Shown: positions 8,476 to 16,937, counted from the stretch's first letter. The stretch is 64,000 nt of DNA from Poriferisulfidus sp965221375 (GCA_965221375.1 OZ244883.1:248001-312000), one strand, 5' to 3'. Numbers and translations are program-made. Notes: generated by a model not told the origin, from the sequence alone.

Positions 8476-10544
8476 TCCGAGCGTTGGGCAGATTTCTGCG
8501 GTACGGCATTTTCGCCACGCTGGCCCTGGTGCTGGTGGCGCTGGTGGTACTCAGCTATCTGGTTCTGACCTTCGAGCCCAACCAATACCGTGAAGAGCTG
8601 GTGTCTTTGGTGGAAGAGCACACCGGGCGGGCGTTTGCCATTGAGGGGGATTTGGAACTGCATCTGAATTTGCCGCTGGTGGGGTTTGAGATGCATGGTG
8701 CGACGCTGGACAACGCCGTCGGATTCGGTCAGGAACCGATGCTGGTGGTCAAGCGCACCGAAGTCTATCTGCAGGTGATGCCGCTTCTGCGCGGTGACTT
8801 GCGTTTGCATTCAGTGAATTTGGACGGCGTGCACTTGCGTCTGCACCGCAAGGCGAACAGCCATGACAACTGGAGCCAATTGCTGGCCGGGACGCGCCCG
8901 CCTGCTGCCGATGCGCCCGAGGCGCAGGCCGAGACCCTGCCGAAACTCGATCTGCAAAGCGTGCAGATGACGGATGCCACCATCGCGTTTTGGGACGGGC
9001 TGCACAAGCAGCGCTGGCGGCTGTTGAACTTGAATCTCAAGGCGACCCCGACCCTGTTGGGGGATGCGGTGCGGATGGAAGCCAGCACTGAGATTATGGC
9101 GTGGCCGGGGCTGAAAGACAATTTGCGGGTCAACGCGCAGACGCAGATCGCGGCCGAGTTGGCATTGGATCCCAGACGGGTTGCCGCCGAAGACCTCCAC
9201 GTGAATCTGGAGTTGGGAGGACCGGCATTCGACTTCGAGCGATTGAAACTGGTCGGGGAGGCCCAGGAGTTGCAATGGGATGTGCCGGCCGGCGTCATGC
9301 GGGTGGGGGAAGCGCAAGTTTCGGCCGAAGGGGCGCAACTGCGGGTTCCCGCACTGACCGTAAAGAATCTGCACACCCACCCGGAAGCCCATGGGTCTCT
9401 GCACGCGGCGGATGTGGATGTGCGTCGTTGGGCACAGGCTCTCAATATGCACATCCCCGAATCTGCAGACGCGACGGTGCTGCGCAAGCTGCATTGGCGC
9501 AGTGACCTGGCGGTGCATTCGCATGGCGTGGAAGTCTCTGCCCTGGAGGCAGTCTTGGATGACACGCCGATTCGCGGGGAGCTTTCGATTCTGGACTTTG
9601 ACCGTCCGCGCATTGCCTTGGCGCTGCAGGTCGGAGCCATGGATTTGGATCGCTACCTGATGCCCCCAATTGAGACGGGCGGTTCGGCACAGACACCGCA
9701 GGAATCCAGGGAGGGCGATTTACCGATTGAATGGCTGCGTCGTCAGCGCGTCAACGCGCAGGTGGATTTCGAATATCTGACGGTGCAAAAACTGACGGTG
9801 GAGCAGGCGCAATTGGGATTGTCCGCCCACCAGGGCCGCTGGACGCTGGAGACTCGTGACGGAAGAGTCAACGGCGGCCTGTTGGCGGGCCGCGCCCAAT
9901 TGGATGTGTCCGGGGGCATCCCGGCGTACCAGTTGGAAATGGACCTGGATGATATGGAGATCGGACCGTTTCTGGCTTTGGTCGGCAGCGGCGAACAGGT
10001 GCCGTTGTCCGGCACTGCCGAACTGGATTTGGCGATGACGGCACGCGGGCAGCGCGCCACCGCCTTTTGGTCGTCGCTGAACGGAGAAATCGGGCTGTCC
10101 ATGCGCAACGGCACCCTGCATGTGGGGAGCGTGGTACAAGCAGTCGAACACGCCGTTGCCGTCCTTCAAAACCGCGAAAGTCAGACGACTTTGGATGGAA
10201 GACTGCTGTTCGACCTGCTGCGAGCGAACTGGCACGCGACCGATGGTCGGCTGATCAACCGTGACCTGCTCCTGCGTGCCGGCGCCATTGAAGTGGAGGG
10301 GCAGGGGCATATTGATTTGCCCCAATCGACGCTTGATTACCAGCTCAGCGTGGCTTCCGGCGACAGTGTAAAGATTCCGTTGCGTATTTCCGGACCTTTT
10401 GACAACCTGTCCCACTCCATGGATCTTTCGGCTTTAATCAAGGGCCAGATCAAGGATGTGCCGGAACTCATCGAGGATGCAGTGGAGGGCGCGGTGGAGA
10501 AGCCGGTGGAGATTTTGCGCAAACTGACCGACGGCTTGTTCTAG
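8472..10544 (+). CDS. AsmA family protein
   Basis: A 690-residue protein with one N-terminal membrane helix (about residues 12-34, rich in Leu/Val/Ala) and a long periplasmic beta-rich body. The start AsmA block is clear: FEPNQYREELVSLVEEHTGR, then a GDLELHLNLPL-type segment. The C-terminal AsmA domain includes NGTLHVGSVV and DYQLSVASGDSVKIPLRISG. AsmA-like proteins are now viewed as bridge-like lipid transfer proteins between inner and outer membranes in Gram-negative bacteria. I chose the ATG at 8472, which overlaps the moaC stop (ATGA), because the longer in-frame extension lies inside moaC. The order asmA then mutY is common in gammaproteobacteria. Confidence 0.88.
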   Translation: MIRALGRFLRYGIFATLALVLVALVVLSYLVLTFEPNQYREELVSLVEEHTGRAFAIEGDLELHLNLPLVGFEMHGATLDNAVGFGQEPMLVVKRTEVYLQVMPLLRGDLRLHSVNLDGVHLRLHRKANSHDNWSQLLAGTRPPAADAPEAQAETLPKLDLQSVQMTDATIAFWDGLHKQRWRLLNLNLKATPTLLGDAVRMEASTEIMAWPGLKDNLRVNAQTQIAAELALDPRRVAAEDLHVNLELGGPAFDFERLKLVGEAQELQWDVPAGVMRVGEAQVSAEGAQLRVPALTVKNLHTHPEAHGSLHAADVDVRRWAQALNMHIPESADATVLRKLHWRSDLAVHSHGVEVSALEAVLDDTPIRGELSILDFDRPRIALALQVGAMDLDRYLMPPIETGGSAQTPQESREGDLPIEWLRRQRVNAQVDFEYLTVQKLTVEQAQLGLSAHQGRWTLETRDGRVNGGLLAGRAQLDVSGGIPAYQLEMDLDDMEIGPFLALVGSGEQVPLSGTAELDLAMTARGQRATAFWSSLNGEIGLSMRNGTLHVGSVVQAVEHAVAVLQNRESQTTLDGRLLFDLLRANWHATDGRLINRDLLLRAGAIEVEGQGHIDLPQSTLDYQLSVASGDSVKIPLRISGPFDNLSHSMDLSALIKGQIKDVPELIEDAVEGAVEKPVEILRKLTDGLF

Positions 10545-10552
10545 CCGCTCGC

Positions 10553-11563
10553 GTGTCGTTCAGCCGCCGCATCATTCAGCACCACCGACGGTACGGGCGG
10601 CACGATTTGCCGTGGCAGAAGCCGCGGAGTTTGTACCGCGTATGGGTCTCCGAGGTGATGCTGCAGCAGACCCAGGTCGCGACGGTGATTCCTTATTTCC
10701 GGCGCTTCATGACGCATTTCCCCAACGTCAAACGCTTGGCGGAGGCGCCGCTGGACGCGGTATTGGCGCGTTGGTCGGGACTGGGCTACTATGCGCGGGC
10801 GCGCAATCTGCATCAGGCGGCCCAACAGATCCGCGCCGAAGGCGGACGCTTGCCGCGTTCGGTAGACGCCTGGATGCGGTTGCCGGGAGTGGGGCGCAGC
10901 ACCGCCGGTGCCATCGTGTCTCTGGCGCTGGGACAGCCGGCGCCGATGCTGGACGGCAATGCCCGGCGCGTAATCGCCCGCTACCAAGGTTTGGCACCGC
11001 AGGATAATGCCGAACTGTGGCGGGTCGCCGAACATCTGCTGCCGACTCGCGATTACGCCGACTATACTCAAGGGTTAATGGATCTGGGGGCCGGTTGGTG
11101 CGCCCCACGGGACCCTCAATGCGCAAGCTGTCTGTTGTCGGCGGACTGCAGGTATGCCAACCAGAAGCCTTTGCAAGAACCGCCGTCCAAAAGGCGCATG
11201 GTGCCGAGCGCACGAACCTTGTGGGTGGTCGTGGTGCGGGCTCCGGACGGGCAAGTGTTGTTGCGGCGGCGGGAGGCCAAAGGAATCTGGGGCGGTTTGT
11301 GGAGTTTTCCGGAATTCGAGGCGCGGCGGCAGGCCACGCAATGGGCGACGGCAAAACCGGTTTCCATGAAGTGGACCCAGGCGCCGCGGCAAGAACACAA
11401 ACTCAGTCATGTCACGCTGACTACGATTCCCCTGTGCGCCACTATCCCTCTTGCCGAGAAGGCCCACTTCATGCAGGACGGACAATGGTTTGATCCGCAT
11501 CAGACATCGGTGGGCATGGCTGCTCCCGTTCGTAAACTGTTTCCACCACCCTCATCCGAGTAG
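10553..11563 (+). CDS. mutY: A/G-specific adenine glycosylase MutY
   Basis: A 336-residue DNA repair enzyme that removes adenine mispaired with 8-oxoguanine. Catalytic Glu (about residue 34, in WVSEVMLQQTQVATV) and Asp (about 134, in MLDGNARRV) are present. The helix-hairpin-helix is LPGVGRSTAGAI, and the [4Fe-4S] ligands are four cysteines in the spacing C-x6-C-x2-C-x5-C (about 183, 190, 193, 199). The C-terminal NUDIX-like domain includes GIWGGLWSFPEF. The start is GTG at 10553, eight bases after the asmA-like stop; its N-terminus (VSFSRRII) aligns well with the known family start. Length is normal. Confidence 0.97.
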   Translation: MSFSRRIIQHHRRYGRHDLPWQKPRSLYRVWVSEVMLQQTQVATVIPYFRRFMTHFPNVKRLAEAPLDAVLARWSGLGYYARARNLHQAAQQIRAEGGRLPRSVDAWMRLPGVGRSTAGAIVSLALGQPAPMLDGNARRVIARYQGLAPQDNAELWRVAEHLLPTRDYADYTQGLMDLGAGWCAPRDPQCASCLLSADCRYANQKPLQEPPSKRRMVPSARTLWVVVVRAPDGQVLLRRREAKGIWGGLWSFPEFEARRQATQWATAKPVSMKWTQAPRQEHKLSHVTLTTIPLCATIPLAEKAHFMQDGQWFDPHQTSVGMAAPVRKLFPPPSSE

Positions 11564-11576
11564 CTGCCAGGCAAGT

Positions 11577-12311
11577 ATGCGAATTCCATGGCTTGCCGCA
11601 GGGGTGATATGCCTGCTGCCCTCGCTTGCCGCAGCGGAGACCTGGCGGGGCCTGGAAGTGGCGCCCGAGTACCGGTGCGCACGTTACAACGCGAAAGCCT
11701 ACCGCTACCCCCAGTCCGTGGAGCCCAAAATCATCGCCCAGATGGGAAAAATATTCAGTCCCTACACCGGGGAGTGTTTTGACAATCGGCGCCAAACCGA
11801 CATCGAGCACATTGTGGCGCGCTCCGAAGCCCATGACAGCGGCCTGTGCGGGGCAAGCGCCGCGACAAAAAAAGCGTTCAGCGCGGATTTGCTGAATCTG
11901 ACCTTGGCGAGCCCGCGACTCAACCGTGGCGAGAAAGGCGCGAAGGATGCTGCGGATTGGGTGCCCAAACTCAATCGCTGCTGGTTTGCACATCGGGTGG
12001 TGGAGGTGCGCCGCAAATACCAGCTGACCATCGATCGCCGCGAAGCCAGGGCGCTGGAGAAAATTCTGTCCCAGTGCGATTCCGCGAAAATGAAAGTGGT
12101 GACGTGCCAGTCTCGCGTGGAGGCCTCGCCGCGTAAGAAGACGCGAAAGAGCGGTGGCGATTCGGAGGCGTTGCGTCGCTGGGACGATGACGGGAATGGA
12201 CGCATTACCTGTCGCGAGGCGCGTCGGCATGGCATCGCCCCGGTTCCCCGCAGCCATCCGGCCTATCCCTACATGCGGGATGGCGATGGGGATGGCGTGG
12301 TGTGCGAGTAG
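11577..12311 (+). CDS. Secreted HNH-type endonuclease with C-terminal excalibur domain
   Basis: A 244-residue protein with a signal peptide (residues 1-20, ending LAAA). The nuclease-like core has DIEHIVARSEAHDSGLC (about residues 75-91), where Glu-His is the likely catalytic start. It also has the downstream NLTLASPRLNRGEKGAKD segment (about 107-124) with Asn and Lys spaced as in the HNH/DUF1524 fold. At the C-terminus are Asp-rich calcium-binding loops, DDDGNGRITCREA (about 203-215) and RDGDGDGVVCE (about 234-244). The second is the excalibur motif. The protein is probably periplasmic or extracellular and degrades or nicks nucleic acid, with calcium binding. It starts 13 bases after mutY and may be cotranscribed, but its biological role is unknown. 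Confidence 0.7.
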   Translation: MRIPWLAAGVICLLPSLAAAETWRGLEVAPEYRCARYNAKAYRYPQSVEPKIIAQMGKIFSPYTGECFDNRRQTDIEHIVARSEAHDSGLCGASAATKKAFSADLLNLTLASPRLNRGEKGAKDAADWVPKLNRCWFAHRVVEVRRKYQLTIDRREARALEKILSQCDSAKMKVVTCQSRVEASPRKKTRKSGGDSEALRRWDDDGNGRITCREARRHGIAPVPRSHPAYPYMRDGDGDGVVCE

Positions 12312-12327
12312 CCGGAAAAGCCTTCTT

Positions 12328-12771
12328 TTATCGAATTTGAATGCGCAGGCAGGTGCCGGTCACCGGGGTGCATTCCTGCAGTTTGGCGCGGCTCTTGATG
12401 CGGTCTTTCAAGCCTGCGTCCTCAGGATTCAACGTGATGTCCAAATAGCATTCCGGGGAGGTGCGCGGTGCTCGCAGGAGTACCTCGTAACGGGCATGGC
12501 GAAGGTAGATGGGCGCCTTCCAGGTGGCGCAGTTGCGGACCGAATCTTTTAAGTGGTCGGCCAAAATCCGCACCGCATGGTCGACTTCGTTGGCAATGCG
12601 CTCGATTGTGTACGAGTCGCGGACCTGTTCGGTCTGAGGGTCCTGGAATTGCGCTCTCAGGCGCTGTGTTTCGTAGGTGTTCTGGACGGCAAGTAGCGTA
12701 ATGAAAGCTACCAGGGCTATCACCAGCGCGATTTCCAGCAGGCTCATGCCATGCTGGCGGAGGGGTTTCAT
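12328..12771 (-). CDS. Prepilin-like protein (minor pilin), short leader
   Basis: A 147-residue pilin-like protein. The short leader MKPLRQHG ends in Gly, followed by MSLLEIALVIALVAF with Glu at mature position 5 and a hydrophobic helix. The rest is charged with four cysteines (CATW, ECYL, ECTP and TCLR contexts), which is compatible with one or two disulfides. It is the last gene of three consecutive prepilin genes on the minus strand, nine bases after the preceding one. The sequence does not tell its place in the pilus. Minor pilins commonly form the tip or start assembly. Confidence 0.75.
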   Translation of the reverse strand: MKPLRQHGMSLLEIALVIALVAFITLLAVQNTYETQRLRAQFQDPQTEQVRDSYTIERIANEVDHAVRILADHLKDSVRNCATWKAPIYLRHARYEVLLRAPRTSPECYLDITLNPEDAGLKDRIKSRAKLQECTPVTGTCLRIQIR

Positions 12772-12780
12772 GACAGGGCG

Positions 12781-13338
12781 TTAATTGCCGAACGTGAGCT
12801 GGCAGTCGTCGCCGGGACAAGCGTCGATTGCATAACCGGCGTTGCGGAACTGATTCTGAAGGGCTTCCTGCAAAGCGTCCGGCACATCTTCAATCGTCAA
12901 CGACCACTCATAGCGGTTTTGCGAAGGGCTTGAGGGAAGTCTCAAGGTATAGTCGCCGCCCCAGGGATTGGCATTGGTGAGTTGCAGGTCGTTGGCGGAG
13001 CGGGCATGTTCTCTCAGAGTACGGGGCAGATAATCATTAATTTCCTCGAAATCCAACCGCTCCGTCGAGGTTTTGTAAACCGAGCCGTCCCCGGACCAGG
13101 CGATGACCGAACTGACGATGGCCGCCACATCGCGCGCGGCGGTGGAGGTTTGATTGCTTTCGGAGATGCGGTTGTAAAAATACATGCCACTGATGACCAG
13201 CAGACTGATAACGGAGATAACGGCGCCGATTTCCACGAGCGTCACACCGCGTGCCCGGGGTTTCAGGGAAGGGCGATTTGCTTTCGCAGAAAGGCCGAAA
13301 GGCTTCATGATCAAGTCGATTTGAGCACGGGAAGTCAT
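12781..13338 (-). CDS. Type IVb prepilin (PilS/TcpA-like)
   Basis: A pilin precursor of up to 185 residues. The long leader is typical of type IVb pilins and ends in Gly, followed by VTLVEIGAVISVISLLVISG with Glu at mature position 5. Two starts are possible: ATG at 13338, which overlaps the previous gene, and ATG at 13308 (MKPFGLSA...). The second gives a 21-residue leader like that of the neighbouring pilin. The C-terminal region has two cysteines (ACPGDDCQL) for a disulfide loop. It is part of a run of three prepilin genes and could be the major subunit, but the related prepilin at 3816-4361 is a competing candidate. Confidence 0.78.
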   Translation of the reverse strand: MTSRAQIDLIMKPFGLSAKANRPSLKPRARGVTLVEIGAVISVISLLVISGMYFYNRISESNQTSTAARDVAAIVSSVIAWSGDGSVYKTSTERLDFEEINDYLPRTLREHARSANDLQLTNANPWGGDYTLRLPSSPSQNRYEWSLTIEDVPDALQEALQNQFRNAGYAIDACPGDDCQLTFGN

Positions 13339-13892
13339 GGACTGGTGATGCCGCAGCTGCCGGGGTTCAAATCGGTCGCGGGGTTACTCCACAATTCAAA
13401 GCATTGGGGCGTCGAGCCCGATTCTCGATTGAAGGCTCTTTCATTCGCGGCCGGGCAGGATTCTTCCGCGACCGTCGGCACCGAGGTACACCAGCCGACT
13501 TTATATTCCACCGTCGCAGGGTCGTTCGTTGCACTTCGGGTGAGCTCTGCCCAGATGTGGCGGCGTCGATGACCGGGGAGGCAGTTATTGAATTCCGTGA
13601 GCAACCCGCTCGCATTTTGAGGGGGCGGGTAATTCTGCTGCCAGGCCATAAACGCGCAATCGCCCACCTGCCCTGCAGTCTGTACCAGCAGGTCTTCCTC
13701 GCGCTCTTGGTTTACCGCTTCGCTAGTTTCCGCCATATTGCGAGCCCAGTCATAGACGCCCATCGCCAGCGTTAGAAAAATGATGGCGGAAACAGCAATG
13801 ACCACGGCCATTTCCACCAGTGTGACACCCTTGTGATGCAATCTTTTGGCTTTTGTGAATCGGATTTTGGGTGGGCTTGCTGCAAGCATCAT
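13335..13892 (-). CDS. Type IVb prepilin-like protein
   Basis: A 185-residue prepilin. A basic 22-residue leader ending in HHKG is followed by VTLVEMAVVIAVSAIIFLTL; Val1 and Glu5 of the mature form fit prepilin peptidase and N-methylation. The body contains several cysteines, including a C-terminal CGITSP context, which suggests disulfide-stabilised D-region loops. The stop overlaps the next prepilin gene, so the pair is translationally coupled. The gene follows a 144-base gap after the methyltransferase and may have its own promoter there. Confidence 0.78.
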   Translation of the reverse strand: MMLAASPPKIRFTKAKRLHHKGVTLVEMAVVIAVSAIIFLTLAMGVYDWARNMAETSEAVNQEREEDLLVQTAGQVGDCAFMAWQQNYPPPQNASGLLTEFNNCLPGHRRRHIWAELTRSATNDPATVEYKVGWCTSVPTVAEESCPAANERAFNRESGSTPQCFELWSNPATDLNPGSCGITSP

Positions 13893-14036
13893 GGCACCTT
13901 CCGATTTTGACCAAGCGAGTCATGGAGAATGGCGGCAACGCAGTCGAAAAAATCACCCGATACTGGCTTGCCGATACCGCTTTCACTATAACACAAACCG
14001 CTCTCAAGGGTGAAAGCGGGACTTGCGTGCTGACTT

Positions 14037-15440
14037 CTATTTACGTTCAAAAATGTACAAGCGGCGCCCGGTCGTCGTCGCCTCAGTAGCGGGTTGAAGA
14101 TGCGCATGTTTCGCCATGGCCTGTTCAAAGTTCTCCGGAGTGTATTCAGGAAACTCTCGATCGCGCAACGCCAAAAGGTCGTCCACACGGGAATCGCCTC
14201 GCGGCACAAATTCCACCAGACCGCAGGGTGCCAGCCCGGTCAGCCAGGCGGCGATTTGCTCCAACGGCAGGTTGCGGCTGATTGCCAAGTGGTGAGTCAG
14301 CGCCAAAGCCAGCAATGCGTCGGCTTGTCGGGAGCGGTCCTGGAGCGAACGGCGCTCCTGATGCTGCCAGCCTTGAGCCGGGGTTGGGTTGGTGAAGTCT
14401 TGATAAAGTGGCAGCAAATGAAGCCGCTGTTTTTGGGTGCGCGTAAAGGCTTGCTCCAGTGCGCCGCAATCTGCATCAAAACCAATCACAGTTTTTGCGC
14501 CTGCCTGTAAAGCCGCTTCCGAGAATTCCCCGCCGGCGCAACCCAGATCCCATAATTGCTCAGGTCGGCGTGCACCGACGAAGGCCTCCACCGCCGCTTT
14601 TTTGGCTTGCGCGTCGCTTGCCGAATAGCTGGTGTCCGACGTATAGCGGCCCCAGGGTGTCGACAGGGCGGGCGGGTTCAATGTCTGAATCCAGTGCCGC
14701 AACTGCAGAAGCAGTCCCCGGTACGCCTTTCGGGGCAACGGGCGCCGGTGCGCTTGAGTCTCCAGCTTGCGTCGCGAGCGTACGCGCCGCTCCAAATACA
14801 GTGGCAACAACACATGGGTCCAGATACGCGGCGACAGATAGGCTCGCCACGGTAGCAGTCGTGCCAACTCGTTGCGGGGAATACCGTCCTGCAGACTGCG
14901 CAGCCAGGCATGATGGGGCACGCCGCGGAGCGCGGAAAGCAACAGCGGGTTCAGGAACTCGTCGCAGAATTGCGCATGTCCCGCCCAGTATTCTCCTTCC
15001 CGGTAACGCCGGAGGGACAGCCAATCAATAAAGATTGGATGGGGCCCGATGAATTGGATGTTGAAGGCGCTGGCGTCGGATAGCGTCAAGTCGTCATCCA
15101 GCAGTTTCAGTTGAAGATCCAGGTGCAGCAGCGCAGCTGCTTTCAGAGCCGAAAAAGGCCACTCGGCCGGATAAGAGAGGAACGGGACTCGGGGGTGCTC
15201 AATGAGGAGACTTTCGGGAGGAGTCCACTCCGCGGGCACATCGGCGGGAGATTCTTGCGCGGCAATAAGCGCGCCGCTTTCAATCAGTTCGGCAACGCGG
15301 GTAGATGCGTGGGCTGCTTGGAAATCGTCGCGTGCCTGGGGGCGGACGATGCGGAAGATCCGACCGTCGTCGCTTTCGAGGACCTGTCCGGCGGGGTCTC
15401 GGAATGAAGCGGGATCAACGCGTACGGTCCGCGTGGTCAC
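14037..15440 (-). CDS. NoeA-like SAM-dependent methyltransferase
   Basis: A 467-residue protein. The N-terminal 250 residues form a conserved but poorly understood region that includes a kinase-like-looking stretch (FIGPHPIFIDWLSL and EFLNPLLLSALRGVPHHAWLR in adjoining parts). The C-terminal part is a class I methyltransferase with motif I LWDLGCAGGEFSEAAL and the acidic end of strand 2 in VIGFDAD. Similar proteins are annotated as nodulation protein NoeA-related methyltransferases and often lie among polysaccharide or glycoprotein genes. It ends far from the prepilins but is on the same strand, between a TcpQ-like gene and the pilins. A role in modifying pilin or surface glycan is possible but is inferred only from position. 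Confidence 0.65.
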   Translation of the reverse strand: MTTRTVRVDPASFRDPAGQVLESDDGRIFRIVRPQARDDFQAAHASTRVAELIESGALIAAQESPADVPAEWTPPESLLIEHPRVPFLSYPAEWPFSALKAAALLHLDLQLKLLDDDLTLSDASAFNIQFIGPHPIFIDWLSLRRYREGEYWAGHAQFCDEFLNPLLLSALRGVPHHAWLRSLQDGIPRNELARLLPWRAYLSPRIWTHVLLPLYLERRVRSRRKLETQAHRRPLPRKAYRGLLLQLRHWIQTLNPPALSTPWGRYTSDTSYSASDAQAKKAAVEAFVGARRPEQLWDLGCAGGEFSEAALQAGAKTVIGFDADCGALEQAFTRTQKQRLHLLPLYQDFTNPTPAQGWQHQERRSLQDRSRQADALLALALTHHLAISRNLPLEQIAAWLTGLAPCGLVEFVPRGDSRVDDLLALRDREFPEYTPENFEQAMAKHAHLQPATEATTTGRRLYIFERK

Positions 15441-15446
15441 GGGCGC

Positions 15447-15674
15447 TTAAGAGTTTTCCGAATCTTCGGGATCGGGCGGAGGTTTTTTGCGTCGCCGCAA
15501 AACCGTGTCTTTGATTTGCCGCCAGTACAGAGCAATTGCCGCGGCCGCCGCCGCGGCACCGCCGATAAGGGTCTGCAGCATGATGCTGCCCACTCCCGGA
15601 TCAATATAGGCCCAGGCCGTGCCGGGCATGAGAAGGGATGCGATGCACCACGCACAGAAGCGGGCTGGTGTCAT
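15447..15674 (-). CDS. Small YIDPG membrane protein
   Basis: A 75-residue protein if started at ATG 15674 (MTPARFCAW...), which gives a signal-like N-terminus ending at AWA. The mature protein begins with YIDPGVGSIMLQTLIGG, continues as an Ala-rich transmembrane helix and ends with a basic, proline-rich cytoplasmic tail. The YIDPG(T/V)GS start is recurrent in small bacterial membrane proteins encoded next to glycan or phosphotransferase-type genes. No function is established that I can name. It lies seven bases before the NoeA-like methyltransferase gene and 14 bases after the TcpQ-like gene, so the three probably share one transcript. Confidence 0.6.
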   Translation of the reverse strand: MTPARFCAWCIASLLMPGTAWAYIDPGVGSIMLQTLIGGAAAAAAAIALYWRQIKDTVLRRRKKPPPDPEDSENS

Positions 15675-15688
15675 GATTGAGGTCGGGG

Positions 15689-16519
15689 CTACGACAGGCC
15701 GGGCAACAACACCCATACCTGAAAACCGTGTTTTTCCAATTCTTTCTTTATTGTTTCAGGGTTCTGGCCGGGCGGGACATGCACCCGCAAGCGATACCAG
15801 ATGCCTTCGCCTTGCTCGAATTCCTGCATACGGACATCAAATCCCAAGGTCTGCAGTCGCTCTCGTTGGGCTTGCGCCTCGTCTTTGCGGTCGACGGAGA
15901 GCACCTGCAAAACGGCTCCGGTGGCCGCCGTTGCGTCGCGAGCATCGAGTCGCTCCAGCAGGTCGCGGCTCGGGGTGTCGGCAGAATCACCTGATTCGAT
16001 GTTGAACACCTGTGCCTGCGTATACGAATCCGTTGCTTGCGTCGACGCGGAAGAATCGCTTGTACGTGCGGAGACCGGGGCGACCATTTCGATGGTGGGT
16101 TCGGGCAGGGGCACATGCCGGTAGTCGCCGACCGTCTCCCGCTCCGGCAACTCCACGCGAATGTTTGCCGCCGGCGGTGAAATAAGCACGACTTTGTTGC
16201 CGTAATACATGTCCGCCACCAATTCCCCCTGGTACATGTAGAGCAGACTGGTCAGCCCGTCTTCCAGCGAGGGATTGGGAATGGAAAAAGCCCGGTCAAT
16301 AAAGCGATCGTCCTCGGCATCCCAAATCAGCGTCCAGCCATGGCCGCGGACCAGTTCCTGGATGCTGGCCGAAAGGTAGCCTTCGCGGGCGATAAAACGT
16401 TCTTCGGGCGAGTGATTCGTAGCTGCGTAAACATGGGACAATCCTAGGCAGAGTGCTACCGCGCAAATCAAGGTAGGAAGTGCGGCCCGGCGAAAGGTAC
16501 TTTTGGAGGAAGTCAACAC
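15689..16519 (-). CDS. TcpQ/PilL-like pilus protein with C-terminal SPOR-like domain
   Basis: A 276-residue exported protein. The signal peptide spans about residues 1-32 (hydrophobic LPTLICAVALCLGL, then SHVYA). Next comes a TcpQ C-terminal-type domain (about 45-125: LVRGHGWTLIW, SIPNPSLEDGLTSLL, VLISPPAANIRV). TcpQ and PilL domains of this type assist the outer-membrane secretin of type IVb pili. After a Ser/Thr-rich linker, the last 75 residues look like a SPOR repeat (AVLQVLSVDRKDEAQAQR ... VWVLLPGLS), which in other proteins binds denuded peptidoglycan. The start is GTG at 16519, with TTG one codon later as an alternative. The secretin partner itself is not in the window. Confidence 0.65.
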   Translation of the reverse strand: MLTSSKSTFRRAALPTLICAVALCLGLSHVYAATNHSPEERFIAREGYLSASIQELVRGHGWTLIWDAEDDRFIDRAFSIPNPSLEDGLTSLLYMYQGELVADMYYGNKVVLISPPAANIRVELPERETVGDYRHVPLPEPTIEMVAPVSARTSDSSASTQATDSYTQAQVFNIESGDSADTPSRDLLERLDARDATAATGAVLQVLSVDRKDEAQAQRERLQTLGFDVRMQEFEQGEGIWYRLRVHVPPGQNPETIKKELEKHGFQVWVLLPGLS

Positions 16520-16880
16520 GTGGAAGTTCGGTTCGCAAGGCTCAAGGCCGAGGGTTGTTACCGAGGCTTATATTATCACTGGTTCTTCATGATTCGTGTC
16601 AGTCAGCGAATGATGCATGGGTATGGGCACCAAAACTTCCGACGCCAACTTGGAGCATCAGCATTGCGGAAGACCAGAGCCGTCTCGGCGTTTGAGTGAG
16701 ATAACCGGTTTCCGGGTACGTTCCGTGTTGCCTTTGGGAGAAGGCACTAAAACACAGCATCAGTGCCGAAAAGCAGTAATCGTGGTGACAGCCATCTAAG
16801 GATAAGATTGTTGAATCATAATCCCGGCGAGTGTTGCCTAATACTGTCGGCGATTGAATGGCTCAGTCATATCGGTGTAC
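16520..16880. other. Intergenic region at left edge of the accessory island
   Basis: About 360 bases between the divergent tcpQ-like gene and the promoter of the ACP operon. No open reading frame here has coding character. On the minus strand GATAAT around 16572-16577 could be a -10 for the pilus operon, but I see no convincing -35. The octamer GTGTTGCC occurs twice, around 16726 and 16830. No tRNA, integrase site or direct repeat shared with the right edge near 24.8-25.0 kb was found by eye, so the exact island boundary is unresolved. Confidence 0.4.
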
Positions 16881-16909
16881 TTGACAGTGGCGAAAAGTAA
16901 GAATAACAT
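16881..16909 (+). promoter_or_regulatory. Sigma-70 promoter of the ACP/XRE/TS-like operon
   Basis: A perfect -35 TTGACA (16881-16886) is followed after exactly 17 bases by TAACAT (16904-16909), a 4-of-6 match to the -10. The first gene starts at 16938 behind a strong ribosome binding site AAGGAG (16926-16931), which leaves a short leader of about 20 bases. Confidence 0.6.
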
Positions 16910-16918
16910 ACCATATGT
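16906..16918. promoter_or_regulatory. Palindrome over the -10/start region, likely operator for the XRE protein
   Basis: ACATA-CCA-TATGT is a perfect inverted repeat with 5-base arms that overlaps the -10 element. XRE proteins of XRE-ImmA pairs commonly repress their own promoter, so this is the best operator candidate. The half sequence CCATATGT recurs in opposite orientation at 20470-20477, at the start of the MazG-like gene. Confidence 0.45.
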
Positions 16919-16937
16919 CGGATTTAAGGAGACACCC

